Shown: one piece after another, positions 48,601 through 60,600 of the stretch
Layout of the letters: each line of letters opens with the position of its first letter
Numbering within the stretch: the stretch's first letter is position 1
Source of the DNA: Limnephilus marmoratus
Lineage: Eukaryota > Arthropoda > Insecta > Trichoptera > Limnephilidae
Length of the DNA: 64,000 nucleotides
Reading direction: 5' to 3'
NCBI GenBank assembly: GCA_917880885.1
Contig: OU862913.1
Location: forward strand, 2,170,001-2,234,000
Made by a program: the position numbers and the translations under genes
Notes under the pieces: model-generated
Told to the model about the DNA's origin: nothing
The model's database searches: none
What the model saw: the letters and a program-made list of their open reading frames with translations, nothing else

Positions 48601-51600
48601 TGCCCTTGGGTACCAGGACAAGAGACAGGACTACAAGCCAGGTGCCAGGCAAACACAACTACCCCTAGAGAAGGTACTTCACTTTCATATCATACAGTTT
48701 ATACACCTTCACTTGTTGTGTTGTGTAACTCTGGTGTGTCTGTTTGTTTGAAGGTGATAACTGTACAATGGTTGAAACAGAAAGTGCGGGAGTATGCAGT
48801 CGATTCGCCAACTGTCAAACAGCCAAGGAGGCCGCCTTTAAAGGGATATCCCCACAGGTACTGTTTCTCACTCCTAAGGGGAACGGCTGCCACGCCTTTT
48901 TCACACCAAACTTAAATCTTTTGAGGCCAAAATACTTGACCAAACTAAAAAATTATTTGTTTACCCAAATGGTAAGTATAGAAAATATCTACAACTTACC
49001 GGTATTAAATAATAAAAATTGTCAAACTTAAAAAAATAGAATCATTATATATGTTATTAGAATTATGACTAATGTGTTAAGTTTAAAATATAAGCAACAA
49101 TATAATATAGTATGACTATGTGCTACTTTATCTTGTTATATTTTAAATGATATATTAGAGGCCATTGAAGAATTCAGTTTTTTAAGATTTTAAGGACAAG
49201 TTTGACGAGCTATGTCAGTTAATGGTAATTATTTTAAAATTAATCTTACCAAACTTACTACGCAATAATATATTGAAATATAAAACTTCGTAAAAATCTG
49301 CTTTTCAGGTTGAAATTTTAGATTTATTAATGAAAAATTCGGATTTCAACGTAAATTGGTCGTTTCATATTTGAATTTAAGTTGACTAAAATAATTTTTT
49401 AATCGTTAATATTTTTTGTTATTGTTTTTGGGGAGTTACGCCGTGTGGCGCTACCTCCTACCTTAGCTCACGTTTCGGACAGCGTTGCAGTGTCCATCAT
49501 CAGGCCAGATCCAGCAGATGTGTGATTTAACACCCCAAAAACAAATAACGAAAATACTTTTGGCCATGAAATCTAAAAACGTGTCATTTATATTTTTATT
49601 TTATATTTCGTTTTATTTGTTCAGTGTAAGGCCATATTATATTTTAATTATAATTATAAACTCGCAAATAATTGCTAGAGTTGCCTCTGAAATCATGATA
49701 AACAAATTTCTATTTTATAATTTGAAATAAAAATAAATGAAGATGCATATTTGCTACACATTTCGATTGAAAAAATATGTTATTATTCAGTTTGGTGAAA
49801 TATTTTGGCGTCAAACCAAATTTTTATTTTGCTTGAAAAAGCAGCCGTTCCTCTAAAGAAAAATCACAACTTGGTATTAATAATAATAATAATACACTTG
49901 CAATGATTAAGCTGTTTAAAATCAATAAAATTAAAATAGGAGTGGCAAAAGACAATAAGAAAAATATCGTGAATATTAATCATTTCTAAAAATTGTGTTT
50001 AGTAAACCTTCGCATGATATTTTTATTTTTTTAATTTAAAAAATACAGATATATACAGTTTTAAAGTAAAACATATTATGGTTCATAAAACTAATTACAA
50101 TATATAAATTTCTTTTTATCGAAACTACCCAATTCAAAAGAGAATGAGATATTATACTCTCCAGTCCCTACCTTGACATTGACAAGTTAGTTAGACACGA
50201 AGACCAGGAGAAAAACTATGAAGAAGATATCCATCGGTAATATAGAAATCGACGCATCTATAATTGCAACTGGACACTCATGATATTAGAAACTGGAGCA
50301 AAACAAAATTTTCTTATGCCTTATCCACACAAATCCAGTAATTAGTCGGATAGTTGGTAACACTTCCAGTAGAATTAGTATACAGTGGCATCATGTGGAT
50401 AGAGTAGTCAACAGTTTAGTTGACTGGAATATAAATTATTATATTTTGCAATGAGTCTCCTCCACCAGCTCCTGGGTAGGTGTTACGGTCCATTGTCCGC
50501 TTATGGACACCTCCGTGCAAATCCTTGTACTTAGTGGGGGCATCAACTAACTAAATCACGTTCTGGCAGGACAGTAACTATACCACGGAAGTAGAGCTAG
50601 CACCGTGTAAAGACTGCCTTAAATAATCCTGCCTAGATTTGAGATCTGTACACTGACTGTGTGTGAACTAGTCCAGTCAAGATGTACATTCGTGCTTGCA
50701 AAAGGTCCAGACATTCTGTTTTTTTTTTTTATATGTTGTTTGGACCTAAAACAATATTAAATAAACAGATTTGCAATTTCCAAAGTGCTGTGCGAGCAGC
50801 GGTGGACCCAAAAAACCATGAAATTTTGAGGTTTTTTCAGTTTTTGCTCAATATTTCAGTGAAAGAAGGGTCTGACCGGTATATATTCAGTATATGAAAT
50901 TTTAAATTAAACTAAATCTTCTACAATTTTAAATTAAAGCGAGATATTAACAACCATTGGTTTCCAAGATACAGTACTTCGAATATATGCCATTTTTTCC
51001 AAAAATGAAATTTTTTTGAAATGGTCACTATTTTGTAAATTTTTTTCTAAAACACGCATCCCACGTCAAAAATTATATACAATTAAGTTGTAGTAAATTT
51101 AATTATCTTTCATTTGAGACTAGATTGATATCTTTAAACTTAGCGGTTCTTTAAAAAACAGCAGATAACCAAAAACAGTTATAAGTATGTTTTGGCGGGA
51201 AATGCCAATAAACTGTTCTCACGGCTTTTTATAGTTTTATTTATCAAACAGTTGCAATTTTTTTTGTTATTGTTTACAAATTTTTTGATGAAAAAAAAAG
51301 AGAATACACTTATCGGGAATTACGTCATCATCAAACATTACAAAAACATATCTACATACTCAAATGCTTGTACAAACATCATGGTATGTTATGTACTATA
51401 AGGACAAATTACATGTACACAAAAAAGGAAACTAACATAAATCATTGTTACGATACACAAATACGCCCCTGCAAATTACTCGGCCCCTCCTCCCAAGTTG
51501 TAGCGCACGCCACTGCGCAAACTACAGTTTCACTCCCTCGCCGCTAGCTTGCCGGCGCGCTACCGTCAGCGGAACCCAAGCCACCAGATAGCGAGCCACC

Positions 51601-54600
51601 AACCGCCACTTCCCTGCAGCCCCCGGTCTAGTGAGCACGCATAATGTGAGAATCGTTCCGCGCGCATTCCAGAAAGTTCCACGTGGAAGCATGGAACGTG
51701 TTTTTGCTAAGTGATACACTGCGACACCAAGAATGGCCGAATTCTTTCCCGACACGGAAGATACGAGAGTCCAAACGCTCACTGTAAGTACCCAAGCTGT
51801 TTTCCCCCTTATTTGCGTGTGTTCGCAGTAAATTTACCGCGGAGATAAATAGCCCTTCCAGAGAGATTATAGGGACAGATTCCTCCATTTTAGATATAAC
51901 TGTTGTTGCTACCCTGAACTACTCTGTATGCATTATTGTGATATTGTGTTTACGCAGGTGTTTTACCCAATATAACTGTTGTTTACCCTGGTTACTGGTT
52001 TCACTGCCTTCCCCCAGCCCGTATAAATTTGAGCTTTATTTCAGGGAAGCCACACACACGCCTCACAGATCCTACCACCCTGGTGGTGAGGGCCTCTCCC
52101 GCTCTGCTGACTAAAACCTGAGCTAGTCTGTCAGCAGAATGTAGGGACCCCCATGTAGGTCCGCTAACATCATATAGAAATTGGGTTTTGGTTGCCAAAT
52201 CATGCCCATTTGGGTGAATAGTACCGTTCCTGGTAATTGCCGGGAGCCCTGGTGGTTGTAGGAGGTCGTAGAGTAGTTACAGCAACCATCTTCACCATTC
52301 GTGCTCGTCTAAAGGTAGACATTTGTCTCTTCAGCGCCTAAATCATTGAGAAGAACGAGCATGTCGATGTCTTCTCCCATTATGACCACCCGATCGGCTA
52401 CTGCTCTTTTTGAAAGTGCATCATGGCAATCTCTCGATCCGCAACTTCTTCGGCAACAGCCACTTCTACTCCCTCCTTCTGAAAGGCATCACAAAGAAGA
52501 GTTATTAGACGTCTCTTGTTGTTCTCATTGCCCAATACATACAGTCTGGATTCATCGAAGTCAATTCGTAGCTGGAATGAGCTGCGTAGCGCTGAAATCG
52601 TTCCGCTGTTATGGTGTTTTTTGGTAGCATCTTTGGGGTAGCCGACAAAAACGATGGAGATGTTCTTCCCAAAGTGGTTTCCGACGTAGGTGGTATAATG
52701 CACCAAAATTGCTCAAACTGTGCTCTTTTGCTGCCACATGACCTTGTGCAAGAGGTAGCCACCATCCAAAATGACGTGAATGCTGGCATTTATCGGCATG
52801 TGGCTGGAAAGAAGAGTGAAAGTAGAATACAGAGTGGATTTTGTGCCTTCGAGCATCCCCTGTTCATTGAATAGAGACATCGGGAACGGGGCCAACTCAT
52901 ACTTGAAGTCATCCTTTAAATCCTGTTCAGATTGCTTTGTAATACACTCGCTGAAAAATTGTGAGCGGATCCACAGCTACTCTTCTGTTTTTGTTCAGCA
53001 ATTTAACGGTTGATGTGATTGATGCCAGCGTGGTAATTTTGTTATTCCATTTTATTACTACCTTGTCCCATTTTCCCCACAATTTTCACACTCCCTCCGT
53101 TGTAACTCTCTGACCTGTGTGGCAATTAATCTCAGGGCCTGCTAGTAAACCAAAACTAATAAAAACCAAACTGTCAGTTTTGGGAAATGGAGGGTGGAGG
53201 GCAAACCAGTTATTGAGTTTTTCTACATCACTGTTATCTCGGATGATTCTCAAGTCTCATGTCTACATGATGCTCTCCAGTAAGACATGAGATGCTGTAA
53301 AAAAATTTTAGTTCTTCACATACGTTCACCATAAACACCATTCCTGTTGTCCACCTTAAAAGAAAACCTTTGAAGATTTCCCTTTCTTGAGTCAACCCAC
53401 TCACGGATCAACTAGGTCATGGATTGCATCAGCATCTAAGATAAAAAGAAAGGCATAATTTAGCAATTAAAACACAATATCTACATTAAAAATATTAGTT
53501 TTCTTTTTTGTGTACATGTAATTTGTCCTTATAGTAGGTAGCATGATGTTTGTACAAGCAATTTAGTATGTAGGTATATAAAACAATGTTTGATGATGAC
53601 GTAATTCCCGATAGGTGTATTACCTTCTTCTTTTATTCATCAAACAATTTGTTAACAATAACAAAAATAAATAAATTGTAATTGTTTGATAAATAAAACC
53701 ATAAAAAGTCGTGAAAACAGTTTTTTTGCATTTCCCCTCAAAACCCACTTATAAATATTTTTGGTTTTCTGCCGTTTTTGAGAGAAACTGATATCTTTCT
53801 CCTTTCAATTGAAAGTAAATTAAATTTACCACAAATTTAGTATTTATAATATTTAACGTGGGATGAGTATTTTAGAAAACATTTCACAAAATAAGTGACC
53901 AGTTCGAAAAATTAAATTTTTTGGAAAAATGACCTATTTTTGAAGTACTGTATCATGAGAAACACTAGTCGTATATAGCTCGCTTTAGTCTAAAATTTTA
54001 GATTTTTTTTTTTTTTAAATATTCAAATTAACTATACCAGTCAGACCCTTCTTTCACTGAAATATTGAGCAAAAACTGAAAAAAGTCCGAAAATTTCATG
54101 GTTTTTTGGGTACACCGCCGCTGGAACTGCATTTTGGAAATTGTAAATCTGTTTTTTTTTAATATTGGTTTAAGTCAGAATAAAATATTTATAAAAACAG
54201 AATGGCTGAACCTTTTGAAAGCACAACCTCCTTTACATGTTTAACTTGACTGGGCTATATGGCTTAATCAGTGATTTGACACGATCAAACATTCTGATTC
54301 CTTCTTAATCTACAAAAAAAATCATTAAGAAACTCTCAAGTATAATCTAAAATAAATATTTCGTAGTATTGAAGGGTTTAGAGGATTAACAGGGGATTAA
54401 AAGGTTCAACGGTTAAAATAAGGTTTTTTAGTAGCACAGTGGTTAATGCATTACTTTCAGAGCGGGGAAAGATTTCGCGTTCGATTCTCGGTACAGATCT
54501 TATCACTTATTTTCTATGTCTTTCTCCTTCATGTTCTTTAAATCTGAATAACTTTGTACAATCAATTATTAAAATCACAATGAACACAAAGCCAGTTGTA

Positions 54601-57600
54601 TTTTCAGATCTGCGCGGTAGAGGGCACTACTCAGATCGTATGCTGCCCTCTGGTGACAGTGGGTGAAGGTATAGTATTCAGAACTTTCTCATCATTCTCT
54701 CAATAATTCATCATTCTTTCTTCTTGTATAACGGTCATGTTGCTTTTTCAGGTGATCAATGCCTTGTAACTGATACAGGGCGGGCCGGCAAGTGCCTTCG
54801 TATATCAAAATGCCCCATCGCCGTTGAGGAAGCCCTGAAGGGAAAAACTCCTCAGGTAAAAACGCAACTTGACACTCACATAGTAACTACTGCATGTCTC
54901 TATTTTTTATTTTATTTTTTAATATAAATTATATCTTACTAACATTCTACCATTCATAAAAATCACAATGAAACAAGAAGCTTTAAGAATTTTTTTTTTT
55001 GTATTTTAGTCTTCATGTAGGTATGTAAATTATTATTTTTTTATGAAAAAATATCAACATGTTTCAAAACAAACAAATTCTTCATGGGTATACAAAAAAA
55101 AATATTTTATTACTGCTTTTTGTTTTTATTTTCAGATTTGCGCTTTAGATGGCCCTGTCCCAGTTGTCTGCTGCGAGGGAGTTGTTGAAGGTTTGGCCAT
55201 TATTCTTTAATCATTATAAATCCAGTTGGTGATGGAGAGTTTGGTTGTATAGGGTTTCTCATCAATTCAAAACTGTTATATATTACAAAAGGCAGTGAGT
55301 CGTTGAGGCGGAATACCAGCGGCTCTGACTGTTTGTAAAATTTTCACTAGGAAGATATTTCACACCGTAAACCGGCAAGCATCAACCCTCTAATATTCCA
55401 CTTTATTACTTATTTCTGGATTGTGGGTAGAATCTTTATCGTCATGTTTTATTGTGTAACCCTGATGTGTCTGTTTGTTTGAAGGTGACGGCTGTACTAT
55501 TGCGGACACCGGAAAGGCGGGAGTTTGCAGACCATTTTCCAATTGCCAGACAGCGAAAGAGGCAACCAACAAAGGCTTTCTGCCACAGGTAGCTGTTGTG
55601 GCATAATATAAAAAACAACATATTTATTTTACTAACAACAATTTTACAAACTATTATTAATAAGTGCACTAGTAAGATACAACGGTTTGGAATCAATCTA
55701 TTTTCCTGTCATTTTTCACAAATCACTTTTTGTAATAATAATGAGTCTAAGGAGGTAATAAAAAATTTTAAACAAACAATTTTAAATGAACAGATTATTG
55801 AAAATGGTGCAAAATAAACAAATATTGATCACATATTCACATACAAACAATTGTTTTGGACATCAGAAGCTACTCAATTTAACATTTTACTTAATGATAT
55901 AAATAATAACAAAACTGTTTTTATTTTCAGACTTGCGATGTGAAGGGCACCGTTCAGAATGTCTGCTGCCCTCTATCGACAGTTGTTGAAGGTACGGTAC
56001 CCAGATCTTAATCATCATTCATTACAAATCCAGTAAGCGATGCGATAGTTCGTTGATGACTCCATCATCACCAAACTACCGTCATTGCAAAAGGCAGTGA
56101 GTCATAGAGAATACAAATGGCTCTTAGTGTTTGCAACTGTTTCATTAGGAATTCTTGATCTACTTTACACCCGCATATTATTTCTGGATTGTGGGTAGAA
56201 TCTTCATCATCATATTAAGTCGTGAAACCTTGGTGTATCTGTTTGTTTGCAGGTAGTCACTGTGCTATGGTTGATACAGGAAGGGCGGGAGTGTGCAAAC
56301 CATTCGCCAACTGCCAGTCAGCAAAAGAGGCCTCCTTTAAAGGCATTTTCCCACAGGTACAGTTTCTATCGTTACGTAAAACTAGCAGAACTCCCCTGTG
56401 TTGCCCAGGCTTTATACAGAGTTTGTCAAAATCAGACGTAAACAGTGACGTTTTCTATATATTTTTTTTTGTTTTTACACTAACTTCAAACTGTTCATCA
56501 TCTTTGGGGATAATGTATGATGTGTTTTTTAACCCTTCAAAAATTTGGCTTTTTTTTCAGATGGTCAAAATATTTTCGCTTTACAGTAAAATGCAAGAGC
56601 ACATTCAAAAACCAAAAACTGTTTTAGAAAGGTGATGAAATACGCTTTCAAAGTATAGAATTCGAAAAAAACATATTTTTTTATAACAATTTTGCATACA
56701 AACATAAAAAAGTTTTCAAAATGGCTCACCTTACATTTTTTTTAACTAAAGTTACTGATAATAATAAAAAAAATAAAAAAAAACATATGCATATTTTATT
56801 AGACAAATGTACAACAAACACATATTGTAACTTCACTTTTTGTCGCTCTATATAAAAATAATTTATAAAAAATTCCCAAAGTTTCAATTTTTTTTTCAAT
56901 TTGCGATTAAAAACTTTGTGTAAATAAAAGGGTACATTTTACTTTTTTGGTGGCTATTTTATAGATTGGAATATAAAGCATGGTGTTTTTCCTTTCTAAC
57001 ACCTATTAGAACATATTTTTAACTATGATAGTAAGGGAGTTACAGCGTTTTATATGAGACCTATGTGCGTTGGGATAAATATGGTCTCCTATGATTAAAC
57101 GGGTTAAGTGAAGGAAGGAGACAACGATATGGGAAGTAAAAAGGTACGAGGGGTGGGTAGGATTCTGGGATTCTAGGATTCTGAGTGTGTCCAGTGTGTG
57201 AAATCATGGATCGAGTGAGCCCGGTTAGAGAGGTTAAAAGAACTCCCCTAATCAGTCTTTACCGATCTGGTCCTCCACGCAGTGGACGGGCAGGCGCTTC
57301 TTCCGCCAAGATCTAAACTCACCTTATGATCCCTGGCACCAATGCTAAGTCACCAATCGAAGCGCACCGCCTTATATAACTTGGGACGGCAGTACCCATT
57401 GCCGCTTATCAATTTTTTAAAGATCAAGTGAGCAAAATTTCATCAATCTCGCAAGTGTAGATTTATTTAAAAATTTCTCCAGTCAATATATAAAAACTTC
57501 TGTATACATATAAATAGTTGAATTAAGCCCGGCGTAGCTCGGAGTTATGAATGGTTTGGAGTAAAGTTTTGTGGTTTTGATATGTATTAAACTTGGTGTA

Positions 57601-60600
57601 GTTTTAAGGTGCATCATCATGTTATCAATGATTGAAATAGTTGATTTTTGTAGGCCTTTGATTAACTTCGTAGTGCCACGTCTTTCTCGGGCGTCCATGA
57701 TTTCTTTCACCAGTCACCTCCACTATATAAATTCTTCTTGCACACCTTTCTTAGTTCACACGCGCCTCATTCTACCACACATAAATATTTGATTTATTTG
57801 ATCATGCCACTTCCACTTTCACTGAATTTAATATCATTATCATCAAACCAATCAGCCAATCCCTGCTATTACATTTCAAGAAATAATTCAAATTAAAAGG
57901 AATGTATATAAATAGAAATATAAAGTATAGAAATAAATTAAAGGATCTTCCCTCAAGGCGGTTGCCGCTGTGGTGTTGATTGATGAACTAAACCACGACT
58001 AAGACGTTGGTTGACGTTTTCTTTTGATCTTTAAGCTTTTAGTTTAGGGATTTGTGCTTTGAGTTTAGAGTTAGAGCTTTGAGCTATGTTAACTTTTCTG
58101 CTTTTGGTCCCCGGTGTTCCTCGGGATTATCGCAGAGTTTTTTTTTTTAATTCCAGTAGCGACAGTATTAATCCTCTTATTTTGAACATCAAGTTGAAAA
58201 AAATTCCGATCACTAATCAGCAAAAATTTTCGATCAATCAGTCCCATGAGAGTGGTCACAGACATTCCTAAGATGAATGATGGAATCAAGTAATGCCGCA
58301 TGTGTTGAACCTAATGTGTAAATGTAATAAATGTTTTTTAACGAAAAAAAACCCTAATATTAAATAAAAGAGTCCTCATTAATGTGTGAAAAAAAAATTG
58401 TTGCATTTGATAACAGTTCTTTTCATTGAAAATTTATACTTAATTGTTTATCAAAATTGCATGCGTCAAAATCTTTTGATAATCAGATGTTGCGTTCATT
58501 CGTGTTGTATTGTGGAAAAGTAACTGTTACACATCTTACCGATAATTTGTTAAGATTTGCGAGGATTTGTAAAGGAAAACTTGAGACGAAATAACACCAA
58601 GCGGGAATCAAAATAAAATTTTGAAATTCCTGGCAAAGAGTGATGCCGTCATGCAGATGGGGTTAATACTCTTATAATCATTTAAAATAATACCAAAACT
58701 GTTTTTTTTTTCAGACATGCGATGTTGAGGGCACCGTGCAGAATGTCTGCTGCCCTCCGGAGACAATTGTAAAAGGTACAGTACCCAGAACTTATTCATC
58801 ATTCATTTCAAACCCAATAGGCGATGCGATGGTTCGTTGATTTTCTAGGCTCCCTCATCACCACAATACTGTCATTGCAAAAGGCAGCGAGTTATTGGGG
58901 CGAAATACCAACCGAAATCAACCGAAATGTTCGCAACTTTATCACTAAGAATTCTTGATGACACTTCATACTATAGACTGGCAAACATCAACCCTAAAAT
59001 ATTCCACTGACATACATTACTTCTAGACTTCGGGTAGAATCTTTATTGTCTTGTTGTGTTGGTATGTAACACTGTTATACCTATTTATTTGCAGGGAGTA
59101 ACTGCACACTAAAGCACACAGGAAAAATGGGAGTATGCAGACCATTCGCAAACTGCCATTCAGCGCAAGAGGGCGCCAGTAAGGGCATTTTACCTCAGGT
59201 ACTAATCATTTCCTCGTGTCTCTAACAATAACGAAATATTTTACCTACGAGCCCCTAACATGGCCTTCTTTTGCTTACAGAGATGTGACTTAACTGAAAA
59301 CGAGTCGGAGTTGGTGTGCTGCGCGAAGGCTGACTGTCCGCCGCTACTGAAGGGACTTGTCACTCAACTACCGATTGGCTCCAAGGCCGCGGACTGTGAG
59401 TTTCACAAAACCTGAGCGAAAATATTTTAATAATATTATGTTTGATATCGACATGTTCTACGTAAAGTGCTCCATCTGAAAATCTGTTAGTTTATAGGAG
59501 TTTTTTTTTAAAATACTCATAAATAAACCTAAAACCGTAAACCGATGTTACTTTGCATCACTTTTTAGTCACTTTTCACCAAAAATTAAATATCTTTTAA
59601 CGGGAACGATTTGTATTATTAAAATTAAATAGTAAGACAAAATGAATCGTAATTATATATGTTTTTGTTATTTTAAGTATACTTATCGATTACATAAATT
59701 AATTATGAATTTTAAAAGTAAGTCCTATTAGGGGGCGACTTTCTCACAATTATATTTCTGTAATTTCTCAGTGGATATCGCATATTAATGCAATTTAACT
59801 TCATAAAATATTGTCGGAATCCTTCATTGTCATTATTAAAACACAAAAGAAAATGTATGGTAATAATAAAAAAGCATACGTATTTTAAATTTTGATTTAC
59901 AAAAATGAAAATCTCAATGAGTGATCTGAAAGTATGTTGCCTGTTGTATGAAGATGATGCGGTGCTGATATCTAACACTATGGAAGATCTACAGTTTCTC
60001 GTGTCTAGGATGAAGGAAGTATGTATGAAGAATGAGTTAATGATGAACGTAAGTAAGTTTAAAGTCATGCTGTTTGAAAGAGAGAGTACCAAAACAGTGT
60101 GCAATATAGTTGTGAATGATGAATGCTTGGAGCAGGTGAATGAGTTTGTGTATCTGGGTAGTATGTTTACCAGAGTTGGGAAGGCTGATAAAGATATTGA
60201 AAGAAGGGCAAATGTAGGTAACTCCATTAATGGAGGACTGAATGCCGTTGGCGCTAACAAAGAACTGTAAAAAGAAGCGAAGCTAGCAGTCCACAATGTA
60301 GTCCTGGTACCTACCCTGATGTATGGCAGTGAGGCATGGAACTGGCAGAGGAAGGATAAAAATAAACTGAATGCTGTTGAAATGAGATCCCTGAGGCGTA
60401 TATGTGGTAAAACCATCTATGATCGTGTGAGAAATGTGGATATCCGCAAAGAATATAAGGCTGATGTAAGCATAAGTAAGATATTAAGAAAGGGATCCTC
60501 GGATGGTTTGGGCATGTAGAGAAAATGGACGAAGAAAGTAGTGTTAGAAGAATATTTGACGCAAATGAGAATAGTAGGAGATGTCGGGGACGCCCGAGGA

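Larger units (their letters stand above)
50670..54255. mobile_element. 3.6-kb element with long (about 0.7 kb) inverted termini, possible TA target duplication
   Basis: The left arm (about 50670-51443) and right arm (about 53495-54255) are diverged inverted repeats. Matching pairs include TAGTCCAGTCAAG with CTTGACTGGGCTA at the ends and TTTCAGTGAAAGAAGGGTCT with AGACCCTTCTTTCACTGAAA. Further in, GGGAATTACGTCATCATCAA pairs with TGATGATGACGTAATTCCC, and ATTACATGTACACAAAAAA with TTTTTTGTGTACATGTAAT. The ends are flanked by TA. The 2-kb interior is less AT-rich than the arms and contains a decayed PIN-nuclease-like reading frame on minus and an ATG-plus-donor segment on plus. No transposase was recognised. 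Confidence 0.75.

Noticed and set aside
48550..48915. Single 121-codon frame spanning two CLIP exons
   Set aside because: It reads through an 80-bp intron. The spliced frame gives the conserved cysteines.
56222..56635. 137-codon frame as a complete gene
   Set aside because: It contains the CLIP5 first-half exon and reads on into the intron past a clean GT donor.
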